Source: Pontederia crassipes | Lineage: Eukaryota; Streptophyta; Magnoliopsida; Commelinales; Pontederiaceae | DNA: 64,000 nt | Assembly (NCBI GenBank): GCA_030549335.1 | Contig: CM060186.1 | Location: forward strand, 26,024,689 to 26,088,688 | Direction of reading: 5' to 3' | Shown: positions 47,294 to 59,439 of the stretch, one piece after another | Layout: every line of letters starts with the position of its first letter | Numbering within the stretch: the stretch's first letter is position 1 | Program-made: the position numbers and the translations under genes | The notes under the pieces: model-generated | Database searches by the model: none | Told to the model about the DNA's origin: nothing | Seen by the model: the letters and a program-made list of their open reading frames with translations, nothing else

Positions 47294-49235
47294 CTAACAA
47301 ACTATTCGTATATCTAATAATAAGTCTATAAGTAACAAAAGTTTTGTTTCTATCCATAGTTTGTTTCTATCCAAGATTTGGGAGTTATTGTTATCGTTTC
47401 GGATGTTCGATCCCGACGTGCTGGGTCCATGACCTTGCGGGGATTTATTCTGCATTGGGATGAATCGTTGAATCGCCTGCAATAGCGGAGCCAACTGCTG
47501 TGACACCTGCTGTGATATCTGCTCTGATAGCCACTACGATAGCTGCTGCGATAATTACTACGATGGCTGCGTCATAACAGGTGTAGCGGATGAGCTCGGA
47601 GCAGATGGACCGTCTGCATATTCTCTGTTCCTCCTAAATACCTGAGCGGCTGTGCCGAGGTCATGCAAGTATCCTCCTCGTGTCATGCCGGCCACCTCCT
47701 CCCAAATCCTCTATGGAATAGAAAAATTATACAATCATATAATATATAAATTATATATCAAAAAACACATAAATTAAAAACATGAATCTCTTCAAAGAAA
47801 CATTACCTGGTGACTGAGTACTCGGATCATCTCCGTACTTTTCAGCCATTTTCGCGTTATACTCATCCTAAAAAATTTAAACATTGCACATTTAAAAAAT
47901 AGTGCACTGACATCAACAACCAAATGAACATGTGATGAGACTTACCATAAGCCTACGAGTAGTGGACGTGACCAAGTCGTTGGTCTTTCGGCTCTTATTC
48001 GTGCTCTCGTAGACCATGAGAAAGTCCATGGGACCACCTTCTTTCTCCTACAATAAAATTTCAAATTTTACAAAATAAGTATAAGTTAAAAGTTTGATTA
48101 ATTGAATTTGTATGTAAATTACCATGTGTCGTCGATGCTCACCAAATTGCATCGACCCCCCTGTGTGGATGTGGGCCTCGGGCTTCGAAAGTCGGTTAAC
48201 TATTTTCTTTTTTGACTTCCTTTGACATCGTTCATCCGTCCTTTATGAACATCAAATACTTAAACTTTCAAAAATTATAAATTTAATAAAAATAATTTAA
48301 AAGTAAACATACTTATCACTTCCTACATAAAGACTTCCAATCCGAGCACCTAATATGCCTTGGGCATCTTTGTATGCCCTGCTCCAAAGTGAGGCCGGAC
48401 GTGATGACCTTGAAAAACTTGTACAATCAATTTCAGAGGCATTTTGCAGCGACCTCCTCAAAAGCTCTCCAGATCATCCCTAAACTAAGATCCGGATAAA
48501 ACTAATTTACCTCCTACATAATACATTAAAACATAGTAATTTTAAAATAATAAAACAAATTATGTAACCCAAATAGAAAATCATATCGTAAAGGCTCGAA
48601 ATATGTCATCCCGCACTTGAATTGGAACATCTTTCCAGGATCCTGCCCCTTCCGACAAGTGGGAAAAAATGACAGAACTGACATCCCACACGGTACTAGC
48701 GAGTATGAAAGTAGTCTGCCAATTACAAAGAAAAATTAATTTTCAATGATAACCAAAACTATAACAAAATTTCTACTTATTTAACTTACAGTAGAGCAAT
48801 ATTATTCACGTTGACCACCCCATTATCGTGTAATCCCTCTTCACCTGTCGAAGAGGAATCATCATCCGGTATAGCTAGGGTAGACTGAGAAGGTCTGACA
48901 TCATTTACGGGCCTTAATACAGAATAAATCATTAGTGCCATACCAAATTAAACTAGTGATAATTGATATTTATACAGTAATGTTCTCACATCAAGTGATG
49001 TCTATCGCTATATGATCCATGATAGTCCACTCGTTAGAATGTGACAAGTCGGGTGTGTATGCTATCAGCGGCGTGGCAACTAACATTATTAAAAATGATT
49101 AATGTAATTAATTGAGAAATATAATGTAATAATAATAAATATACCACCTTGGGTAAGATGTCGCTCGCCAACGCTAGAATGTGGTGAAGCATCCGGTAAT
49201 CTCGGCAGTGACGGTGGCAGTGGCGTAGCAATTGT
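47294..49235 (-). pseudogene. TNPA/PTTA-type transposase of CACTA 2, decayed
   Basis: Minus-strand segments include TDERCQRKSKKKIVNRLSKP followed by HTGGSMQFGEHRRHM at about 48240-48123, GGPMDFLMVYESTNKSRKTN at about 48040-47980, and a glutamine-rich C-terminal piece ([20 protein letters not shown]) at 47506-47300. These correspond to the Transposase_24 family order seen in CACTA 1. The exons are short, separated by AT-rich introns, and lack a clear start. Function in active elements would be binding to the subterminal repeats. Confidence 0.7.
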
Positions 49236-52200
49236 CATTATAAGAAAATACATAAAATTTTCCTCCTATTTAAAATTATGAAATATATAGAGAATAACCT
49301 GGTATGACATATCGATCGTCATCATGCATTCGAGACGTCCTGACTATGTGCCCCATCGACAGTGGAGCAACTGTCACAAGAGCAAAATATTTTAAAAAAT
49401 TTTATTGCCTACTATGTATCGCCTACTATGTGACATGTACCTGGAGTGATACGTGAAGTCGACCCACCAATGGATCGTCTGCTATGTGACGATCTGGCTA
49501 TGTGCTTTGTCGACGGCGGAGCAACTGATATTATTAAAAAATGAATTTAACTATTATAATTAACTAGAAATAAGCAACTGACAATAAATATAATATATGG
49601 TGGTTGTGATGGCTCACTCATTTGGAGTGAATGCTTAGAAGAGCGAGATGACCCAGATGTTCAACCTCTAGTAACCATAACTGAAAAAAAGTAACAATCT
49701 TGTCTTATTATCGGTAACCATATATAACTAAAAAAAAGTAAGAAGCTTGTGTCATTAGAAAAACTACGGGATTCATTCGCTTATTTCGTATTTTGATTCA
49801 TTTTCATCATCTTCATCGTCGTCGCTATAATCTTGGTTCGAGTCATCGTCAACGAAATTGTCAAAGTTCACTTCCAAGAGGTCATTTGAATTGAACTCTT
49901 CCATTGGCTTAGCGTCATCGATCGATTGAATATTCTCAACTCCATTGGCTATATCAATCATCTCATTCACTCTATCTTCTTGATAGTAATCATCCATGGG
50001 CACATCATTATATACGGATGATGTTTCATTATCATCTACCATTATTTCTACTAAGAATAGTCTACTTCTCACTTTGCATGACGCCCACCATTCATCCTTG
50101 GTTCTTTTCGATGGATAATTAGTGTAGTACACTTGTTGTGCGTGTTCGCCAATACGAATGGATCGTATGATTGGAGTCTCGATCGAGAGTTAATATCCAC
50201 CAATTTAAACTTTTGATCGATCCGAACTCCTTTCTCTGGATCGAACCAACGATATTTTAGCATCACAACTTTGTTCGATTTTCCCAAATAAGATAATTCT
50301 ATGATGTCTTCTATAACACCGTAGTAATCAAAGTCGTTATCCCCGTACATGCTTCCTAGAACACATATGCCGCTATTAACAGTTGAACGTTGTCGGATAT
50401 ATTCTTCTGTATGGAATCGATATCCATTGATTATGTCGCTGCAGTAACTAAGAACTTGTTTCTTCGGGCCATGACCCATATCTCGTATTTTTAAATCTAT
50501 GACTGAATCACTAATAACCTACAAGAAAAATAACTAAAACTTTATTAAAAGTTACAAAATTAAGTAATAGTTACGAGCAATCGAAAAGAATTCTCACTTC
50601 ACATCTTAATCAATCAACAAAATGTTCGTCTCGTAGTTTCAATGATTCATCGTTTGAAACTAACGGATTGATTTCTCGCTATAATTCTTCGAATTTCCTG
50701 AATTCATAGTTGTCAATTAATGAAATCATATAACAACAATTAACTTTAAATTATGTAACGTATTAAAATAAATTGACCTACTTGAGATACGGTGTCACTT
50801 CGCTACAATTTGCAAGGACATAGTTCTCAACGACGGCGAGATCTCTATCATTTAAGACAACTTTGCATTTTGTACCAAGAAGCCGACATGGGTACTTGAA
50901 GATAGATAAAATATTTATGTTAACTTCTCTTTCACCACCATCATCGTTTCTTGGAACTTAGGTGTGTCATGATTGTATGTGTGGCTCAAAGTACTTTGAA
51001 TTGAAGTTTGACACCTCCTCAATGAAATATGCTTCAGATATGGAGCCTTCAATTTTCGCCTTATTCTTCGCCTTTTTTCCAAATATAACATTCATCTTTC
51101 GAAAGGATATATCCGTCGATACTGAACCAGACCCGCAACTTTTGTTTTATATGAAAGATGTACAATCAAGTGCTCTATCACATCAAAGAAAGAAGGTGAA
51201 AATATCCTCTCAGCCTTGCACACGGTAATCACAATAGAAGGCTCTAATCGAAAGATGTCTTCTTCCCGAATGATGGATGCACAAAGCTCTTTAAAGAACA
51301 TAGATAACTCTATTAAAACTTCCCAGATGACTTTTGGCAAAAATTCTTTAAAGGCAATTGAAAGCAACCTTTATATAAAATGTGACAATCATGACTTTTC
51401 ATCTCATGTATCCTCCCAGTGTCCAGGTTAAAACAATGAGATACGTTTGATACATATCCGTCGGAGAATTTTAATTGCTTGACCCATTCGAAAACCAATT
51501 TTCTTTTATCATTGCTTAAGACATAAGTAGCTTTTGGCTTTTTGCATTTACCATTTTGAAGATGAATGATATCTAGCTCTAGTCTTTTGCATATAACTTT
51601 CATGTTTTCGCACGCATGTATGCTATCTTTTGTTCTTCCTTTAACATTCATAATAATGTTGAAGATGTTGTTAAATACGTTCTTCTCCACATGCATGACG
51701 TACCAAGTTTAAAGACCAATAAGAAAACTCCAAAAAAATACTTCTTTTCTCCCAATTATGTTCACTTCCAAACCCAATTTGCTTGTAACTACTAGCCCTC
51801 AATCTGAATGAGACTTCATTAAGCTTGTTTACTTGCTCTAGCAATTCTTGTCCCGTCAAATGAATTGGAGACAGATTGCTCTCTTTTGTATTCTTTTTAA
51901 ATGAGTTTCGATCGTGACGCATCGAATTCTCCAATGGAAAAAATATCCTATGACAATCAAATCAGCAAATTTTCCTATAAATTTTCAAATAAAATGATTT
52001 TGTATTCTTTCCACATATGGGACAAGAAAGTTTAGCTCCAACCACTCAACATTCCATATGCTGAAAAATCACTTATGGTCCACATTAATGCGGCTCCCAT
52101 AATGAAATTTTACTTTTTAGATTTGTCATAGGTAACCACTCCATTCTCCCACAACATCTTGAGTTCATCAATCAAAGGTCTTAAGTAAACATCTAAACTT

Positions 52201-53039
52201 TTACCAGGAGATCGAAGACCCAGGATCATACAGGTAAGCAATATATTCTCTCGTCTTATACACATACTTGGAGGCAAATTATAAGGTGTCACAAAAATTG
52301 GCCAATGTGAATAAGCAGTACTTGATGAGCCAAATGAGTTGAAGCCATCAATGCAAAGTCCTAATCTAACATTGCGTGATTATGCAGAAAAAGTCGGATG
52401 AAGTGCATCAAATCATTTTCATGCCTTAGCATCCGAAGGATGTGTAATGGAATTTCGATCATCATGTGCCCCTTCTTTGTGCCATCTCATAAATGATGCA
52501 ATTTTTCAGAAAGAAATAGTCGCTGTAATCTTGGAGCAATAAGAAAGTATTTGAATATTGCATTTGCCATATTTTTTTTGAACTTTGGGAATTCTTTCTT
52601 GGCTTGTATCTAGGCTCGCCACAAATAGAACAACTTGAGTTATTTTCATTGTCAACATGCAATGATTGCAACATGTATCAATCTTTTGATATTTCAACGC
52701 TAAATCTCTCATCAATCTTTTGCACTTGTAAAAATATTCCGGTAATTTCTCGAAAGCTGGAAGCATACTCTTAATAATGGCAAGAATCCGGTCAAAAATA
52801 ATTTTTGCTCATATTAAATTCTGATTTCAAGTTCATTAGTTGTGTCACTGTAGAAAGTGTAGTTTGCTTCATGCATCCATCCCATAAAGGTTCATCTTCT
52901 TCTTCGAGAGGATTATAAAATTTAGAAGTCGAAAGATTAGAGTATTTTTCAATCAATGTTTCGCCAATATTTTCTCTTAACATTGCATTTCGTATCATGT
53001 CCCTATATAGTTTGCTCGAGTCGCCCACATTGGTATCTA

Positions 53040-54052
53040 CAGGACTGAGCACGGTCCGGGTCGACTCGGACCGCACCGACGCAGAAAATCGGGTAAATAA
53101 CTCGGCTCGGATTAGATCCGGGCAGGGATCGGGTCTCTTGGGTGGAAAACCCACTGGGTATCGGGTTAGGACTGGGTCTGCAGTGCAGATACCCGACCCG
53201 ATATCATCTACTATATAAATCCCGTCTCCACTCTCTTCTCTCATTTCAACATATTTCTTTCTCTCTCCCATCTCTCTCGCCCTCTCCCTCTCTCTCACGA
53301 CGGCGGCGGCACCGGCGACTCCGACGACCGTCTCGACTCCGGCGGCCCTCCTCCTCTCCTGACTCCCTCTCTCTCTACTCCAGTCGTCAGGTGCCAGATC
53401 GGGCACTAGGTGAGCCGATCCGGCCGCCAGGCGAGTCGATCTAACCTCTAGGCGATCGGATCGACCACTGGCAGGCTGATCTAGTGCTTGGTTGCCAATT
53501 CGATGCCTGGCGGTCGGATCAGCCACTGGCAAGCCGATCCAGCACCTGGCGATCGGATCGGCCACTGGCAGGTCGATCCGACGTCTGGCGGCAGGATCGG
53601 CTCGCCTGTTGGCCAATCCAATCATCAGGCGGCTGGATCGGCTCGACTGGTGGCCGATCCGGCGCATGGCAGTCGGATCGGCCTCACCTGGTGGCCGATC
53701 CTGTGCCTGGCAGTTGGATCGGCCACTGGCAGGCTGATTCGGTCATCAGGCGACGGGATCGGCTCGCCTGGTGGCTGATCTGGTCGCCAGGCGGCGGATT
53801 GGCTCGTCGAGTGGCCGATCCGGCCGCCGGATCGTGGTCGCCAATCGTGCGCGATCCGATCATCCATTTCTCGACGCCGACGATTCTCGGCCGCAAACTC
53901 GATCGCATTTTCGGATTGTCGGGTCTAATCCGGAACTGGATCTGACCGAGTTCGAGTCCAGTACCGTGTCAAAAATTTTTTGACCCGACATAATTTGGGT
54001 CGGTACTGGGTTCGCTTAGACCCGGACCCGGTCCCAGGTTTGCTCAGCCCTA
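53040..54052. mobile_element. Non-autonomous hAT transposon in the CACTA 2 transposase gene
   Basis: The left terminus is CAGGACTGAGCACGGTCCGG; the right terminus, read inward, is TAGGGCTGAGCAAACCTGGG. An exact 8-bp target duplication, GGTATCTA, lies at 53032-53039 and 54053-54060. Eight bases and CAGG-type ends define the hAT superfamily. The 1,013-bp interior has a CT-rich tract and a GC-rich minisatellite, but no hAT transposase domain. Confidence 0.92.
53400..53840. repeat. GC-rich minisatellite, about 40-bp period, inside hAT
   Basis: Units near CGGATCGGCCACTGGCAGG alternate with CTCGCCTGGTGGCCGATC. About ten degenerate copies run in tandem. Long open frames on both strands here are artefacts of the repeat. 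Confidence 0.8.
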
Positions 54053-54339
54053 GGTATCTATATTAATTCTCTCTTTAGCCTATTTTCTTTGTCGTGAAAG
54101 AACCAATTTGTGTATGTAAGTGAGAAACTATTGTAATATAAATCCTTCTGCACATCATATCTGCCTTTCCACTAATAACATTTGCACTTTCGGCATGAAC
54201 ACAAAATTTTGCCATATGAAGAAGCAACACCTTCATTTTGATATGCCACATTAATAAATTCATCAACACCATTCTTATATTATTCAATTATAACATCACA
54301 TTTATCCTTCTAATGATGAATCCAACTACGATCTTACTT

Positions 54340-55015
54340 TGTCTTTTTTGTAACGGACAATATTAAGCCATATGTCAATAAATTCTTGTACTTGAAACTT
54401 GTGATTTTGAAGTTACGAAGTCCAATTATATATTTCAAGTACTTGTTCGTCGTATTCAGAATCGACCATAATCTATATTTTTTTGTCATTTTCTGATGTC
54501 TCTTATTTTTTTAATCTCATTTTATTACCAAGAATGTGGATGTACATCCCTAGTAAAAGTTATGAGAACATGATCAAAAATAGGTTTTAGAATTATGAAA
54601 AAAAAACTACCAGTATTTGATTTCAAATTGAGTTCAATCATCTTAAGATAAACTACAATCTAATATCTCGTAATCGTGGAACAAATTTGTTCTACTCATG
54701 CATTACTATAAGAGAGGTGAGGAACAAAGCAACATGCAGCCAGGACTCAATCATAAATGTCGAACGTTATGATTAACTCAACCATCTATAAACTAAGAAT
54801 TACATTAATTTTAAGTAATTACTTAGGAATTAGATTAATTTTAAGTAATTAACTAATAATTAACTTAACATGGTATTAGATTAAAAAATAGCTAAAATTA
54901 ACTAGTCCTTAGATTAGTTTCAAGTAATTAACTAGTAATTCACTTAACATGCATTAGGTAAAAAAATAGCAAATTAACTAGGGATTACATAATGGATGGT
55001 GGTGGGCTCATACCT
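54340..55015. other. CACTA 2 leader or intron region
   Basis: AT-rich, no coding frame. TAAGTAATTAACTA-like words repeat around 54810-54950. It lies upstream, in the transcription sense, of the TNPD start, as in CACTA 1. Confidence 0.5.
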
Positions 55016-55019
55016 TCTT

Positions 55020-55600
55020 AAGCATTGAAGGATGGCGGCGGGCGATGGAGGAGGGTAAGTAGTGGAGGAAGGATGGCGGTGGGCAACGGGAAACACCGAA
55101 CTGAGGAGCACAGATGGCGGGCGGAGGTGAGGTGGAGGGCGAGCCACGAAGGAGGCGGAGCGTGGCGGAGGCAGATGGCGGCGGAGGAGGCGGAGGGCGG
55201 CGGTGGAGGGAGAGGTGGAGGGCGGGCGGTGGAGGAGATGGAGGAGGTAGAGGGCGGCGGAGCGGAGGAGGGCAGTTGGGCGGAGGAGGTCGGCGCAAAG
55301 CGAATCAAAGGAGCAGCGGGTGGGCGAGCTCGATCGTCGGAGCAGCAAGGTCGGGCGAGTTCGACGAGGGCAAGTTTGACGCGGGAGAGTTTGACACAGG
55401 CGAGTTCGACCGTCGGAGCAGTTGGGTCGGGCGAGTTCGACGAGGGCGGGGTCGGGCGTCGGGCATCGGAGCAGCGGGCTTCGACAATCAGGTGTCGGAG
55501 TGGAGGGTGTCGACCGTCGGGCGTCATCGATCGTGGTGAAAATCAGCAGGCGAGCATAATAATAAAAAGTGAAAACACAGAAGAGGGGTTAGGGATTTAA
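55020..55600. repeat. GC-rich block on the transcription-start side of CACTA 2
   Basis: GGAGG/GGCGG-rich first part, then tandem GGTCGGGCGAGTTCGACGAG-like units at about 55350-55450. Its placement is the same as the GC-rich block of CACTA 1, although the sequence differs. The long frames seen on both strands are compositional. Confidence 0.7.
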
Positions 55601-55604
55601 GTTA

Positions 55605-55990
55605 AGATTTAGCGTCTCACCAAGAAGCGACGCTACTTAGACACTATAGGGGCACCATAACCAGGACGCTATTTCGAGGCTGTAGAGATGCTATATCAAA
55701 TTTTCTTCCTAGTTTAAGATTATATGTGTGAGATTAAGTGATAATAATATGTATATGTGCACAAGTTATAGATGTCTATTTATATGTCAATATTTGCTCG
55801 ATTAAGTGAGGTTAATAAAAAATTGACTAATGCGTCGCCAAGATATACTAGCAACACAATAGCGTCGTAATAGCGTCTCTAGAACTTAGCGTCTCAAATT
55901 GGAGACGCCATGGCGACGCTAATAGTTTTTCCATATTCTAATTTGCTATTATGTGTATGTAATTTTCTTTATCAAGATAGCGTCTCATCG
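55605..55990. repeat. CACTA 2 right subterminal repeats, inner part
   Basis: TAGCGTCTC and GAGACGC words recur between the GC-rich block and the AT-rich tandem region. Confidence 0.65.
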
Positions 55991-56039
55991 CATTGTGCCC
56001 TGTTCCAGTCGTTTTGTTCCCTTCCCACAATCTAAAAAT

Positions 56040-56430
56040 TATGGAATGCATATATAATTATTCATGTATGTATATAAAATTATAAGTCTATATGTATATG
56101 TGTATATAACAAAATTGTGTGTATATATATTTATATCTAATATATGTGTATGTATATGTCTACGTGTGAGAGATTAAGTCACAACAATGTGTATATCTAT
56201 ATGTATTATAAGAATATACATGTATGTATATGTCTATATATGTGCGAGATTAATTGACAATAACATGTATATGTATACGTATTCCAAGTAAATATATGTA
56301 TGTATATGTTTATATGTGTGAGATTACGTGATAATAATATGTATATGTGTACCTATTATATATAAGTATAAGTATATATGTGTATTTATATGTCTATATG
56401 TGCCCGATTAAGTGAGTGTAATAAAAAGTC
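56040..56430. repeat. AT-rich tandem repeat, about 80-bp period
   Basis: GTGTGAGATTAAGTGA-type phrases recur near 56165, 56247, 56317 and 56402, separated by TATATGTATATG-rich spacers; a related copy stands near 55727. Confidence 0.6.
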
Positions 56431-57372
56431 AGCTACTGCGACGTAATAGAGATGCAATTGAGTCGCTAAAATATATTAGTGACACACTAGCGTCGACATA
56501 GTGTCTCATACGTGTCAGCGTCCCATTAAGGAGACGCCGGAGAGATGCCAATAGTGTCTCTCTAGCGTTGACCATAATTGCGACTCTAGTGTGGCGCTAG
56601 GTAGACGCTATTGAGACTCCACTGAGACGCTCAAATGAGATAATTTGTAACAAATCATATCTCTTAATAAAACCATCATAATTTCATGATTAAGAATATA
56701 AAAATAATATATGTATAATTAAGATATGATATATATTGTATGGATAAGTAACATATATAATATAGGTAACAAATTATATATTTAGGAACACTCCTATGAT
56801 GTAGACATATATAAGTAATTATGTAGGAATACATATATATGTTGTACATGTACAATATTTAATTTATTTATTGATATAATATATAGGGTTGCGTCAAAAT
56901 AGTTAACATATTGAGATATAAATATAGATAGCCTATATATAGTTATCTATTTCTTAATTAACATATATAGTTATGAGATGCTAAGTAAGTGTTAAAATAG
57001 TGATTCTTCATATTGGCGTCTACATAGCATCGTCTTAAATGTGACGTCAGATAGCATCTCCATAGAATCTAAGAAGATGCGATGCTAGCATCGCGTCGAC
57101 AGTTATCGACGCGAGAACAGCACTAGGTTCTCCAGTGCACTTTTGCTTCATGACGCGCAATAATAGTAACTACCTGGTGTCGCTATGGCGCCTTCTTTAG
57201 AGTCTATCTCTCGAAATGCTAAGACAACGCTAATGTGACACTATTGAGAGGCAAGTAGCATTGCATATTTGGGACTCCACTGAGATTCCATAACAGCACT
57301 CGTGGCGTCAACTTAGCATCACCATGTTCGAGACGCTATTTCGCATCGTTAATCGCCAGTTTTCTTATAGTG
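56430..57372. repeat. CACTA 2 right subterminal repeat array, outer part
   Basis: GACGCTA/TAGCGTC words at 56440-56640 and 57010-57372, interrupted by AT-rich sequence at 56650-57000. Confidence 0.75.
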
Positions 57373-57594
57373 TCATTTTTCAGAGCTGAATTTGGAGTAG
57401 TTTAAAGACATTCGAAATTTTCACAAAGCTGAGTTATTATGGAAAGTGGTTAGACACTAGGCAATGAATATATAAAATTCAGTGCTAAGAAGAGTAGTTG
57501 AGTGACAGGGTGAAAGCGATGATTAATCATTTTGGTTGGAGTTTTGCTTTGAACATTGCTTGAGGACAAGCAAGTATCTAAGCTTGGGCGAGTT
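57373..57594 (+). other. 3' end of the gypsy element 2 interior with polypurine tract
   Basis: The wording TTGCTTGAGGACAAGCAAG then AAGCTTGGGCGAGTT is the standard end of Tat/Athila-like interiors. It abuts the LTR at 57595. Confidence 0.85.
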
Positions 57595-59175
57595 TGATGC
57601 ATGCAAAACATAATATATAATTAGCCATGCATTTAATCACATTTCGATCCCTTTTCATATAGCATACATCATTTTATGACCTTATTTGCTTTAATTTCAT
57701 AAAAATAGAAATCTACCCAAATTATATATTTTATTGCAAAAAAAGCAAAAAATTGAGTTAGAAATCCACAGAAATAAATGGCACTCAAATCGAAGTTAAA
57801 ACGAAACCAGAAAGTGCAAATTAGTGAAGGTTGACACGGTTGAATTGAATATAACATGTCGTTATATGATCGTAATGGCCGTAATAGTAGAGGCATGAAC
57901 AAGCCATTACAGCCCATTAAAAGGCTCAGTTTTGAGCCAGAATCTGATTTAGACACTATAAGGGCCATTAAATCCATGTTATGGGCCATTATGAAGATTT
58001 CTTCGAATTTGTTTTGGAATTTCAACTCCAGATCGAGCCCACACTTTATCCTAAGCCTCAAGGATGATTAGAAAACATATTTACTCAAATTTGAAGGAGT
58101 TTCGAAAGATTTTAAAGACCTATCAAAGTCTATTCCGAATTTACTTGTTTTAACATGAAAAGACTTCGAATCAAACTGAAACTCTACGAAAACTCTTGAA
58201 ACCCTTGGAGGCTATAAATAGAGGACTTAGAAGACAAACAAATGTGTGCTTGAGACCTTGGGAGTCGTGCTTATTGCAGAAGAGATATATTCAAGTCGAA
58301 GAAGATTACTGGAGAAGAAGGAGCAACTTAGCGTCAGGGCTCCGAAATCATTCCAGAGATCATCTAAAGCAAGAATTCTTGTTCTCTAATTATTGTTTGG
58401 ATGCTCTTTACTCAAATTTCATTATTTCTATCTTTTATGTAATAGAGATATTTAATTTATTGAGAAAACTACATGAACCATTGTTAGATTTGAATTAATA
58501 TAGTATTTCGATTTCTTTTGATTATAATTGTTGTGCTTCATGATTTTTACTAATAATATTATATTTTGAGATAAAACTACAAACCAATTTGGGGTGGTTA
58601 GTTTTAGGATTTAATAATTTCAGTGAATCATTCTTTAACTTGAAAGTTGAAACAATCATAACACAAATCTATTAACTCATCATTTATGCTAGATTCTGTG
58701 TGGTCTATCGATTTTTATCCAATGATGATAACTATTAGTTTAGGTGTTACAACTTAATGCATCTTAATATCTTTCTTAACTGAAGATTAACTCATCATTT
58801 GTGGTCTTAAATTTTGCAGAAATTAAGATAGTTTGACTTACTCATCGTAGATGTCATTAATTTAGGTAATCCTAATCCATCTCAAGAACTGAATCTACTC
58901 AAATTTTCATAGTTGTTCATGTTAGTTAATCATCATCATTGATCATCCATAATCCTTATGCTCAACATTAATTTATTTTATTTTCTATTATTTAATTTTT
59001 TGCATATTTATTTTTTTCTTTTATATCACAACACCCTTTTCTTCTTTTAGTAGATTATTGAGATAGATTGGATTTAAATAGTTCCTCGTGGATTTAACAT
59101 TCTACTCTCTACTTTATTACTTGATACGACTAGTGCACTTGCTATCAATTTTATTGTCACAAATTTAATGCATTA
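57595..59175 (+). repeat. Gypsy element 2, 3' LTR
   Basis: Aligns with 41306-42893 along its length. It ends ATGCATTA (CA changed to TA), directly followed by GTGGC. Confidence 0.92.
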
Positions 59176-59177
59176 GT

Positions 59178-59284
59178 GGCCAAGAATTTTTGGACATCGT
59201 TCAAGCGCTACAGCCGGCCAAAGTCTCGGCGTTCATGCAGTTTGCAAGCAGAAGGATTTCAATTGGCTTTTCAGTCAACTTTAG
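59178..59284 (+). CDS. Possible exon of an unrecognised gene
   Basis: Directly after the gypsy element, a frame reads GQEFLDIVQALQPAKVSAFM then QFASRRISIGFSVNF. It is bounded by an AG at the junction and by a good donor (AG/GTACGT) at 59285. The base composition is unlike the surrounding AT-rich DNA. The frame stays open after the donor to about 59357. I do not recognise the protein. It could be an isolated fragment, or one exon of a gene whose other parts lie elsewhere or were lost. Confidence 0.3.
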
Positions 59285-59439
59285 GTACGTGGGGGGATCA
59301 TCATATGACATGGGACTCTGGACTCTTCTCTTTTGTACAGAGATTGCATTAATATAATTTTTACGTCAATTAGATATGGTATGACATAGTAATTGTGGTA
59401 AACAAATCATGTCAAAATAAGTTTTTTGACGACAATAGA

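Larger units (their letters stand above)
49785..54333 (-). pseudogene. TNPD-type (tnp2) transposase of CACTA 2, broken by hAT
   Basis: The minus strand begins with DRSWIHH-KDK (a stop inside) and YKNGVDEFINVAYQNEG...CSCRKC, the transposase-associated domain, at 54333-54075. The hAT element follows, then PLWDGCMKQTTLSTVTQLMN (53 kb) and tnp2 core pieces: CNHCML, LGLCIDGFNSFGSSS with the acidic residue, and FVTPYNLPPSMC at 52370-52255. Next come MHVEKNVFNNIFNIIMNVKG and LIVHLSYKTKVAGLVQYRRI (DUF4218) at 51696-51092. Last is DUF4216 (NSGICVLGSMYGDNDFDYYG) at 50479-50069, with an acidic tail to 49785. At least one frameshift (near 50120) and several stops are present in addition to the insertion. 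Confidence 0.88.
46634..57372. mobile_element. CACTA (En/Spm-type) transposon 2, nested in gypsy element 2
   Basis: The left end reads CACTACAAGAAAATCG. The right end, read inward, is CACTATAAGAAAACTGG. Flanking triplets are TTA (left) and TCA (right), a 3-bp duplication with one mismatch. Subterminal arrays are built on TAGCGTC/GACGCTA words, unlike those of CACTA 1. The interior has decayed TNPA- and TNPD-type genes on the minus strand. A hAT element interrupts the TNPD gene. The length of 10,739 bp includes the hAT element. Confidence 0.93.
41306..59175 (+). mobile_element. Long-LTR gypsy derivative (LARD-like) hosting CACTA 2
   Basis: LTRs of about 1.58 kb lie at 41306-42893 and 57595-59175. 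The target duplication GTGGC is exact (41301-41305 and 59176-59180). The primer-binding site is GGCGACGTTGCTGGGGAAC-like and the purine tract AGCTTGGGCGAGTT; both are of the kind seen in Athila/Tat-type gypsy elements. With CACTA 2 removed, only about 4 kb of interior remains. It shows no protease, reverse transcriptase, RNase H or integrase motif. This makes it a large non-autonomous derivative. Confidence 0.93.

Noticed and set aside
52792..53667. A 291-codon minus-strand frame that looks like one gene
   Set aside because: It is a chance fusion of hAT sequence with a TNPD piece; the join lies exactly at the hAT terminus.
53484..53945. Arginine/tryptophan-rich frames of up to 153 codons
   Set aside because: They repeat every 40 bp with the minisatellite and lie inside a non-autonomous hAT element.
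54974..55600. Long proline- or glycine-rich frames on both strands
   Set aside because: Same cause: GC-rich repeats in CACTA 2. No start context, splice signals or known domain.
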